DNA of 64,000 nucleotides. Source: Rhinopomastus cyanomelas (lineage: Eukaryota > Chordata > Aves > Bucerotiformes > Rhinopomastidae). Below the pieces are notes generated by a model. The model did no database searches. It was not told the DNA's origin and saw only the letters and a list, made by a program, of their open reading frames with translations. Location: assembly GCA_013400115.1 (NCBI GenBank), contig VXBP01008523.1:517350-581349 (forward strand), in the 5' to 3' direction. The translations under genes and the position numbers were made by a program. Below, piece after piece: positions 48,701 through 58,500 of the stretch; position 1 is the first letter of the stretch, and each line of letters opens with the position of its first letter.

Positions 48701-49390
48701 GAACGGCCCGATCCCCAAGTCCACGCCGGGTGAATTTAACCCCAGTAGCAGCCACCTCCCACCCAGGCAGGATGAGACGGGCTGAGAGACCCCAAGGTCA
48801 CCATGCTGTGGGGCAGAGTCGCCAAGTACCGTCGGGTCCCGGCCGGAGCGTCAGTGTCCCCGGGAAAGGGGCTCTCGGGGGGTGGCAGCAGCCGTCCGTG
48901 CTCGAGGGAGCTGTGCGTCACCAACAGGGGACAGGGGATAGGAGACAGGGACAGGGGACGGGGGACAGGGGGAAACACACCCAGCTCCCGCAGCGGATGG
49001 AAAAACCCTGGGGGCTCCCGAGGCCGGGCACAGGAGGGTCCCGCCGCCGCTGCGGGGAGCCCCATCCAGCCTTCACCCCTCGCTCCGGCCGTTCCACCGC
49101 AGTCCCAGCGGGGTCGGGGTCGCTCCCTAGGTGGGAGCCTGTCACGGCCCCCGTTCTCCCCGGTTCCCCCCGGTCCCGCCCCACTCACTGCCCGGCCGCT
49201 CCCTCCAGCGGGTCCCCTCCACGCCGCCACCGCCGTCGATGCGCAGGAAGAAGCGGGTGGCGGAGAAGAGACGCCGCCACCTCACGTCGCCTTCCAGGTG
49301 CCCGTAGCTGCGGGGGGGCCGCCGGCCGCCGCCTGTCGCCCCCCGTGGCGGTCCCGGTGCGGGTGCCGGTGCGTGCCCCGGCCCCGCCAG
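45739..49390 (-). CDS. FGF22: Fibroblast growth factor 22, 5' end missing
   Basis: Secreted FGF of the FGF7/10/22 group, which signals through FGFR2b/1b and acts as a presynaptic organiser in mammals. Exons: 49189-49390 (truncated at an N), 46215-46318 and 45739-45933, giving 165 visible residues. Seen: RSYGHLEGDVRWRRLFSAT, FFLRIDGGGGVEGTRW, then IVEIRSVRVGIVAIRAVHTG, FYLAMNKQGRLYGS, ERIEENGYNTYAS and the C-terminal HFLPMLVR. This is a full beta-trefoil core. The start codon and most of the signal peptide are absent: the frame runs open up to the N at 49391 with Gly/Pro/Ala-rich residues that look like the region after a signal peptide. Intron 1 (46319-49188) holds a CR1 in the same sense as the gene and a GGGGACA repeat. 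The neighbours RNF126 and POLRMT separate it from FGF3, FGF7 and FGF10. Confidence 0.95.
46758..47000 (-). mobile_element. CR1 LINE 3' fragment (reverse)
   Basis: CTTGGAATCCCAGCCTGGGG, CCAATCCCCTGCCAGGGGCA and CCTGGGCAGCCTCTTCCAGG are reverse CR1 phrases; it closely resembles the copy at 55380-55660. In FGF22 intron 1, in the sense orientation of that gene. Confidence 0.85.
48924..48972. repeat. GGGGACA short tandem repeat
   Basis: Degenerate GGGGACA/GGGATAGGAGACA units, six to seven copies, in FGF22 intron 1 near exon 1. Confidence 0.8.
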
Positions 49391-49578
49391 NGGGTACCCC
49401 TTTCACAGCAGACCTACGCCCCGACGGTCGCTCGGGGAGTCCCGGCACTGGTCACTCGCCCGCGCTCCCGAGGGCGGCCGGGGAAAAGAGGAGTCTGGTT
49501 CCGTGGTTGGAGTGAAGGCGGGGAACGAGNCTTCGCGCGGGCCAGGATGGCGGCGACCTGAGCGGGGCGTGGGGGGCG
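49391..49578. promoter_or_regulatory. Shared FGF22-POLRMT 5' region
   Basis: About 190 bases separate the truncated FGF22 exon 1 from the POLRMT start codon. The DNA is CpG-rich, has no TATA box and is broken by Ns at 49391 and 49530. A CAGGATGGCGGCGAC element of YY1 type lies at 49544-49558. Because FGF22 sequence is missing at 49391, the true distance is unknown. A divergent CpG-island promoter is the simplest reading. Confidence 0.5.
49547..49561 (+). CDS. Minimal upstream ORF before POLRMT
   Basis: ATG GCG GCG ACC TGA, four codons and a stop, ends 17 bases before the POLRMT ATG and is in another frame. It has a fair start context (purine at -3, G at +4) but matters only if transcription starts upstream of 49547. 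It coincides with the YY1-type element, so the ATG may simply be part of that DNA site. Confidence 0.35.
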   Translation: MAAT

Positions 49579-52500
49579 ATGTCGCTCCTGCGGGCGGCGC
49601 TGGCGGCGCCGGGACCGCTCCGGGGCCGCGGTTAGAGACCGGGGATGGGGAGGGGGAGGGGGGGAAGAGGCCTGGCCCCACGCCAGCGGGGCGGCCTGAC
49701 CCCGGCCCTGGGGCAGCGGTGGGGTTGTGGGGCCCGGCTCCGGGCTGGGGCGGAGCGGGGTGGAGGGCGGCCCCGAACACCCCCAGCACCGGGAGCACCC
49801 TGTTGGTCCCAACCCTCCACTTGGAAGGAGCTGGGGGGGGTGTGTGTGTCTTTTTTGCGTAGGGATCCAGCCCCCCAGGGTGGAGATGGGGCTGTGGGTG
49901 TCCTGGGCCTTCGTGGTTCGTTGGAGGGACTCTGAGGTGCAGCTCCCTCAATGGGATGGAGTCTGTTTGCACTGGGGCTCTGTCGTCCTCTCCCCTCTTG
50001 TAGGAGCACTGGGTTTGTGACATCCCCAAAGCTCTGCTCCGCCCCACAGATCAGAGCTGGGGGTGAAGCCCCCATGCTGTGACACCCCTTCCCCTGCGGT
50101 CACTTCACACAGAGAAGCCCTCTGTGTCTGCTCCTGGCATAGGGCAGGGCTGTGGGGCAGTGTAAGGGGTGAAGCCTCTTCTGACTTCCCTGTCTTTGTG
50201 CTTCTCCCCAGCAGGGATCCCGTGGAGTGTTCTCAGGAGCTACTTCTCTGCCAGTGCCAAGGAGGAGGCGGTCAGGAATGGTGTCTGTGAGAGGACAGAG
50301 CTGCTGGAAGGTGAGCAGGGACAACAGGGAGAGCTGCAGAGGCTTCCCTCATGCAGGGCCTGGGGTGGGGGAGTGTCTGAGAACCCTCCTGTTCTGGAGA
50401 GCACTAAGGACAGCATTTAGGACTGGAAGCACTTGTAGCCTGGGTAGGCCTGTGGGCTCTCTGCCCAGGTGCAGAGCCCAGCAGCTGGTCAGCTGGCTGT
50501 GGACATGGACCTGGGGGGTTCCCAGGAAGCTAGGATGAGCTGCAGCAGATAGGTGGATCCAGAGGGGCAGTGGTCAGACAGCTGCTCTGAGGAGGGGAGA
50601 AGTCCTTGCATGGACTCTCCTGCCCTGAATTGGTTCCTGGGCCCTCTGGGGTTCTGGGGTGGGACCCAACCTTCTGCTCTGCCCTGACCCCTGCTACTGC
50701 CTTTTACCCCACAGTGCTGAAAGCCCGGGTGAAACAGCTCCAGGCCAGCAGCATCCCGGAGTTGATGGCCAACAAGGTGGAGCTGGTGCCGCTGGGGAGT
50801 GACAGGTATCGGGAGCCGCTGCAGAAAGCAGAGGCTCCCGCCCCCACAGGGGAGAATCTGGCTCCCAGGGCAAGGGGAGAGGGCCTGGCCCAGGTTAGCG
50901 GCTGGGTTGAGTCGCTGAAGATGGAGCAGCAACTGTCCATGGCTGCCTCCCAGGTGGCTCTGCAGGGCCAGGCCAAGGCCAAACCGAAGGCCAAGTCCAA
51001 GTCTAAAGCAAAGACCAAGACCAAAACAAAAGCCCAGAAGACCCCGAAAACCCCAAAGGCACAGAAGACAGCAGCGACATGGGAGACAGCAACATGGGAT
51101 ACCCCAGCATCACTGGTGACCACGTCGATACAGGAGCCCTCGATGACCCCAAAGGCCCCCAAAACCCCAAAGGCCTCAAAAACCAAAAAGGCCACGAAAA
51201 CCCCAAAGGCTCAAGTGGTGGCTGGCTGGAAGCAGAGCCCCGCGGTGTCCCACAGTGCCTCTGCCCGCGCCAAGCCCAGGGTGGTAGCGGCGAAGAGGAG
51301 CATTAAGGCTAAGAGGTTGCCAAGTGTGGTGAACAAGGACAGACCCCAGTTCAGGATCCTGCAGCAGATCATCCAGTCCAGCCTCGAGTGCTACCTCTTC
51401 CTGCAGCAGCCGAAGGAGGCCGAGAGGCTCCTTCTCCTCTACCACAGCTTCCCAACAAAGAGGAAGATCCTGAATGTCGGTGCCTACAACACGGTGATGC
51501 GCAGCTGGGCAAGGAAGGTGGGCAAGGGGACTGGGGTGCTCAGGAGGGAAGAGCTGCAGCACTGTGAAAGCAGCGGTCACTGCTGTCTCCAGCAGGGTTT
51601 GAGGAGGGTTTGGCCTCTGCCCAGAGGGCTGGAGCTGACAGGGGCCGCCGAATCAAAGTAGTGACCCTTGGGAGGTGGCTTTGAGAAGAAGGGGATGAGG
51701 CAGGTGAGGTGTTGGATGGCTCTGAGCAGGAGCTGAGGGGTGCGAGGCTGCGGTTTGGGGCTGCTGATGTCGGTGTCCACAGCCTTTTCCCCCCCCACAG
51801 GGCAAACTGAAGCATGTCCACCGGCTCTTCTCCATGCTGGAGTCTGTCGGCCACCAGCCCGACCTGGACTCGTACGCAGCAGTGCTGGAGTGCATGGGCC
51901 GCATCAAGGCACCTACTGAGCACATCAGGAGGTAACACTGCAGTGAGCTGGGAGCTTCCTGTGGGGAGGGGTCCCTGCTGCATGCAGGTCCTGAGGCTCT
52001 GGGTTCAGGGTGGGCAGAGCCCCCACAGGGAGCCCCCTCCTGCCACCCCCAACTGCTGGGGAGTTGGAGGTTGTGCAGGGAACGGAGATGTGGGAGGAGA
52101 GAACAGGAGCAGCTCCCTGGGCTGGGGGCAGCCCCTTGGGGCAGGTTCTGGCCCCATCCTGGGCAGCTCTCAGCTGCTGGCACCTCCACTGCTGCCTGGT
52201 AGCAGCGACTGCTCCTCCCGTTTCCACAGCACCACTGTTTCCCTGCAGCTGCTGCTGTTTGCTGCCACTGGGGGAGGCACCAGCTCTCCCTTCCTCTCCT
52301 GGCTGGACACACAGCAGCGGGGTGAGGTGGGGGGGGGTTGTTTCTTGCTCTGGTCCCAGACCACAGAGCCTCTTTGAGAGCAGAAGGTAGCAGTTCCCTG
52401 TTTGAACTGGGCTGCCATGGGGCAGTTTCTGGGGTAGAGCTGCTCCTCACTGGAGCCGTTGCTGGCTTCCAGCCTGCTGAGATGCTCCAAGCACAGGATT

Positions 52501-55500
52501 CCTGGAGTGTGGCCACCCTGGGTGTCACCTCCTGGGCAGTCAGTGCTTTCCTAAAGCAGCCAGCCTGGGGCTGCTGTCACAGGCTCTGCCTGTCCTCCCC
52601 CAGTGTCACCAGTCGGCAGGTGGGGGGGCTCTGGCCTCTGCTGTGCCCCGATCCCAGCAGAACCCGGGATGCAGCAGAGCCTGGGATCCAGCAGCTTGTG
52701 TGGGGAGGATTCTGGTCTGTGGCAGCAACGTGGGCTGCAGGGACAGGAGCTGCCCTGCCTCTTGAGCCGCAGCTGCTGTGACAGACTGTTCCTCTGCAGC
52801 CATCTTCATCCCCTGGGCTCCCAGGCCTGACTCATGAGCCCCAGCTGTGACTGCCCCAGGGCTTCCCCTCTGCTGCCTTGGGCTGGAGGGCAGAGCAGGG
52901 TTATTTGGGAGTGAAGGAGCCTGCACCGCTCAGGGTGGCAGAGTGCTCCCTCCCCCTGTGTGAAGGTGACAGCCTCTCGCTGAGCTGCGCTGGCGGATCG
53001 ATCGCTGTAACCTGAGGCTGCTGACCTTGCTGAGAGAGGGTCTGTGCTCTGGGTCTGGAAACAGCTCCCACCCCAGCAGCTGCAGCAGCCCTGAGAGCTC
53101 CTGTGTTCCTGCAGGACAGTGCCTTGCAGCCACCGCCTTTTCAGGGGGCTGGGGTGTCTGGGGGGTTTTGCCCTGCTCTCGCTTTGAGGAGCAGCTGAAG
53201 GAGGGGTCACCCCTGGACAGACGCCTCGGACTTCCAGCCAGTCACATCTTCCCCTGCAGCTGCCCTGGCGTGAAGGGAGGCACAGAGAGCAGCTGCTGGG
53301 GGTGTGGGAAGGCCCCTCGAGCTCTCTCAGAGCTGCCTGGCCTTGTGTCTCAGTCTCCTGCACTACTCTCAGAGCTGGTTCAGGGTGGGTGCCAGTCCCT
53401 AGGCCTTGTGTTGGGAGAGTGGTTTCTGGCTGCCAGAGGTTTGGGAGAGGGAGGACTCTGCCCAGTGGTGCCTCCTGTGGGACAGCGATGCTGTGGAGGG
53501 CAGAAATGAGCAAGGAAAAACCTGAGGCTCTTGGAGGTCCCCACAAGAGGTGACCCCTGTCTGTCCCCTCCTCTCTGCTTTGTCTTCTCTTTCAAACCTG
53601 CTCCTTGCTTCGTTGCTGCTGCCTTGTGCGTTCCCTGCCTGAGAAGGGTTGAACCTGGCTCTCCTGCCCCTCTCCAGATGTGTGCAGGAGCTGGAAAGCG
53701 ATGGCTTCCATGTGGATGAGCTCTTCCAGAAGTGCCTGTTCGAGGAAGATGAGAAGGAGAAGGTGCTGAGCGCCATTAGGATTGTCCACCCTGACTACCA
53801 GCTACCCCCTCCACCCGAACCCCAGACCTGCAAGTCTTCTCTGCTCCGAGACTTCTACTCCAGGGTAGGTGACAGCACAGCCCAGGGAGGGGTTGGAAGG
53901 GGCCAGGTGGAGCTTCCGGGTGTGCTTGGCTCCAGCCCATGACTGTAACAGGGGGAGATCTCTGGTAGCTCGGTCTTCACTCGGTAGCCCAGATCCTGAG
54001 GTGAGTAGCCCTGCCCTGAGGAACACAAAAGCCAAGGACTGGAGATGACCCTCAGACAATGGGGAGATGGTGCCTGGTGGGGGGAGGGGGGGTGATGTGT
54101 AACCATGACAAGGGGACACAGCAGCCTCTGGAGAGCCCTGACACCTCAAACTCCCTGGCGTTTGCCAGCTGGAGGCCTCAGACCTTGGACCCACAAGATC
54201 CCACAAGATGCTGTCATGGGGAGACAGAGCCTCAAGCAGGGCAGGTGCCTTTGGCAGGGCCACACGCCACCTTCTCCTGCAGCAAGGCTGGGAGAATATG
54301 CAGGCGTCTCCTCCTCTGGCCTTGGGCGCTCACTGTCTGCTCTGGTTGCAGGAGGATGCGGTGTCCTACCCCAAGCTGGACTTCTCTGCGCAGGAGCTGC
54401 GAGAGCGCTTCCAGCAGCAGCTGCAGATGGAGCTGGAGAACACCATAACCATCCAGTCAGTGGAGTCCAGCAAGCCAGTGACCCCGCAGGCCATCGAAGC
54501 GGTAAACTGGGGGAGAAGGGGGGCAGCCCAGCCTTTGAGACCTGTGCGAGGGGCAGAGCTGGATGGCTGGGGCAGCTCCTTGCGACGCTCAGTGCTCCTG
54601 TCCTGCCTCCTCTCCCGTGCAGCGCAAGCTACTGGCCACGCTGCGCTCGCAGTGGCACGACGCCGTCCTCCGGGCCCTGCGAAAGTCCAAGCGCAGCAAG
54701 GCGAAGCCCTGCCCGGGCTCAGGATACAACTTTCTCCACCCATACCTGTGCCTGCTGCCGGAAGAAGAGTACGTGAGCATCATGCTGCAGGTAGGGCCCT
54801 ACCCGAAGGCTGTGCAGGTAATAACAGGCTGCAGGGTCGCTCTGCTCCCTGGGCTGAGGAGCCAGAGAAGCCCCTGCTCTGCCTTGGCCACGTTCCCTCC
54901 TTCATCTTCTGCTCAGCATCGCAGGAATCTGCATCGTCGCCTGCTCCCCTCACAGGGCTTTTAACTCCCACTTTGCCTCTCTCCTTCTGTTCCTTCCTCT
55001 TTCTTTGCCTTCCTCTTTCTCAGGTCCTCAACGACCTCTCTCCGCAAGGCGTGTCACTGGTTGTCCTGGCCAGGGAGCTGGGCTCCAAGATCTACAACAG
55101 GTACGTCACCCAGAGGAAGCTGCAGAGCTGCCAGCTGGAGAAGGTGCAGGAGGTCTACAGGGACTACATCCACCTCCTGGCAAAGGACAGCAAGGTGGGT
55201 GCCCCCAGGAGAGGGCTCACAGAGCGGGGACGGGGCAGTGCAGTTTGTCCACCTCCTCACAAGCACAGTGGGTCAGGAGGCTGCAGAGGCCATCGGAACC
55301 AGCGAGGCCCCGTGCAGCGCTCAGCAGCCCCCTGCCCGTGGTGACAGGGCAGTCGGGTCTGGCAGAACAGCAGTTTTTGAGCTGGAAGGTTTTAAATCCC
55401 AGAATCATGGGCTGGGCTCAGAGCTCCCCCAGCCCCAACCCTCTGCCACAGGCAGTGACACCTCTTACCAGCCCAGGGTGCCCCCAGCCCCATCCAACCT

Positions 55501-58500
55501 GGCCTTGGACACTGGCAGGGATGGAGCAGCCACAGCCTCCCTGGGCAGCCTGTTCCAGGGCCTCAGCTCCCTCCCAGGAAGGGGTATCCTCCTAATATCT
55601 GCCCCGAATCTCCTCTCTTCTGGCATAAAGCCATTTCTCCTCATCCTGTCTGCCTATTAAACTGTCAGAACTGGTCCTTTGGAACCCATCTCCCTGTGCA
55701 GAACAGCACTGGGGCTTGAGAGGGGTCCCTGTCCTCTGCAGGGCAGGACAGGAGGGGAGAAGGGGGCCAAGGCAGACCCACAGCCTGGGAGCGGGGTCAG
55801 GGAGATGGACTGGCAGCCCGGGAACGCGGCCAGAGCAGGGGCCTTGCTGCGCCCGTCCCGACTGCAGCGGAAGCAGCTGTTGGTTTGGCTCCAGCCCCCT
55901 CAACATTTTCTCCTTCCACCTCCCAGCTTGATGGGTTCCTGCCGCGGGAGTACTGGGAGAAGCTGGTGGCAGAAGCAGGATTTGGGCCTTCCCTGAACCT
56001 GCGGGACTGCAGCTGGCCCTTAATGCTGCTGGTGCGCCTGGGCGTGTACCTGCTGGAGCTCCTGGTGCAGACCCTCAAGGTGCCCAGGAACACCCTCAAC
56101 CCTCGTCTGGAGCCCAAGCTCATCCCCGTCCTCTACCACATCTACTCGTTCCGCAGCACCTTAAAGGTGAGCCCTGTCCTGGGAGTTCTGGGCCCCGCGG
56201 GGCTCCGCTCCGTTGGAACCGGGGCCACGGCACGGTGGTTACACCACGGCCGGCTGGCCGCACGCTGACCATCACCTCCCCGATCCTCCTGTCCAGGTTG
56301 GGCTGATCAAGCCCCACCCCATCGTCTCCCAGATTATGATGGACGCTGCAGAGACCTCGCTGACCTTCAGCTCCTCCGCCATTCCCATGCTGTGCCCCCC
56401 GGTGCCCTGGACCTCTCCCCACTTCGGCGCCTTCCTGCTCAACGACACCAAGCTGATGCGTTTTGTGGATGGGGCCATCCAGCACCAGCTGCTGCTGGAC
56501 CAGTGTCCCCCAGTGAACCTCCACCCGATGCTGGACGCCCTGAACCAGCTGGGCAACTGTGCCTGGAAGATCAACCAGCCCGTGCTGGACATCATCATCT
56601 CCATCTTCAACGACAAAGGCAATGAGAAGCTGGACATCCCACCACCCATGTCAGAGGCACCCCAGCCGTCGGCCGCCGCCGGCAGCTCCTCCGCCTCCAG
56701 CCGGGCGCAGAAGCACGAGGTGCTGCTGTGCAAGAAGAAGGCGGCCGAGATGCACAGCCTGCGCATGGACGCCCTCTACAAGCTGTCCATCGCCAACTGC
56801 GTCAGGGACAGGGTCTTCTGGTTCCCCCACAACATGGACTTCCGCGGCAGGACCTACCCCTGCCCGCCCTACTTCAACCACCTGGGCAACGATGTCACCA
56901 GGGCCATCCTGCTCTTCGCCGAGGGGCGACCGCTGGGCCCCAAGGGCCTCGACTGGCTCAAGATCCACCTGGTGAACCTGACGGGGCTGAAGAAGAAATG
57001 CGCCCTGCACGAGCGGCTGGACTATGCCAACCAAATCATGGAGGACATCCTGGACTCAGCCGACCACCCGCTCACGGTACAAGGGGCTCCCCTCGCCCCC
57101 CGGGGAAGGGAGTGGTGGGTCCCTGAGCAGTGGGGGAGGAGCCTGTGGCTGGCCCAGGCAGATGGGGATGACCTGGCTGGAAGAGTCCCCGTGTTGGAAT
57201 CCAGATGGGATTGTCCAGGTGTGCCGAGGAAAAGGAGATCAGAGTCCCCTTCAGTTCCAGGGGACACTCTGCCGCCCCTCTTAGGCAGCAGAGCTTCTAG
57301 AAAGTCAAACAAAATTGGAACCAGATTGGTGTTTGAAACAAAGGGCTCCCTGGGTTCAGGGTGCCCCGAGAGCAGCCTCCAGCCTGCACTTTCCTCTCCG
57401 CAGGGCAGGAAGTGGTGGATGAACACCGATGAGCCCTGGCAGGCCTTAGCCTGCTGCATGGAAATCGCCAATGCCTCGAGGTCCCCGGATCCTGCAGCCT
57501 ACATCTCCCACTTCCCCGTTCACCAGGTGGGGACCCCGCAGGCCTGGTGGCTGCAGGGGCCAAGGAAAACGGGTGGCGGGGAGGAGCGGGGGCTCTAGGT
57601 GGGCTCTCTGAGCTCACGGCGGTGTTGGGACCCTTCACTCCTCTCCCGTTCAGAGCCTCAGAGTGGCTCCGCAGGATGGGAGATCTGGACCCCTGAGGGA
57701 GGGCTGCTCTCCATCTCCCACGTTCAGTGTGTGGGTGTCACCACGTGCCCTGTCCCTGCTCGGTGCCTGTCACTGGTGCCACCCAGCTCTCTGAAGGCAT
57801 CTGGAGCGAGGAGCCGGGCAGCCGCTCCCAGCGCTCAGCCCTCTCTGCCGGCAGATCTGCAGCTCTCTGCAGCCTCTGCCCTGCCAGCGCTCTCTCTGCA
57901 CCCCCAGAGCCCTGCACTGCCGGCAGACAGTGATTCATTGTTTTCCTGGGGACAGGGGCTTGCTCATTTCTCTCCTTAGGAGATGGCCCTAATGAAGTGG
58001 GAAGGGGGGGCAGAACGGGTGGGTGTGTTCTGCTGCGGGAGATGGGCTGGGCTGTGCAGGCTAAACAGACTCTGTTAGGACAGCGAGAGAGCAGCGGGGT
58101 GGGGTGTGCAGGGTGCCAGCAATGAAATTCAAGTGAGAGCTTCATCTGGAGGGCACCCCGGGCTCTCCACCTGAGTCATCAGTGCTCAGAGGATCAGCCA
58201 GCTCCTCTGCCTGAGCTCTGCAACTTGCTGCACTGCAGGGAGCGGAGAGGAGGGTTCATCCTGCTGGCTTGCAGGCTCCTTGCAGGCTCCCTCAGCCCAG
58301 GACGAGCGAGCGCAGGGACACCCCAAGGCGGCAGCTCTGGAGAGCAGCCGGACCTTCCCATGCAGTTCGGGTCCTGCCTGTTGTCCAGGCTGACCCTGGT
58401 CCCAGGAGGGCTGTTGGAGCAGCTGCTGTGACAGATGGGCCAGCGAGTGTCTGTGTAATGGCAGCACTGGGACAGGCTGGGCTGGGCTGCCTCCTGTCAC

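Noticed and set aside
45739..49390. FGF22 pseudogene
   Set aside because: All visible exons are open, with correct splice sites and an intact beta-trefoil core; only the sequence at the N is missing.
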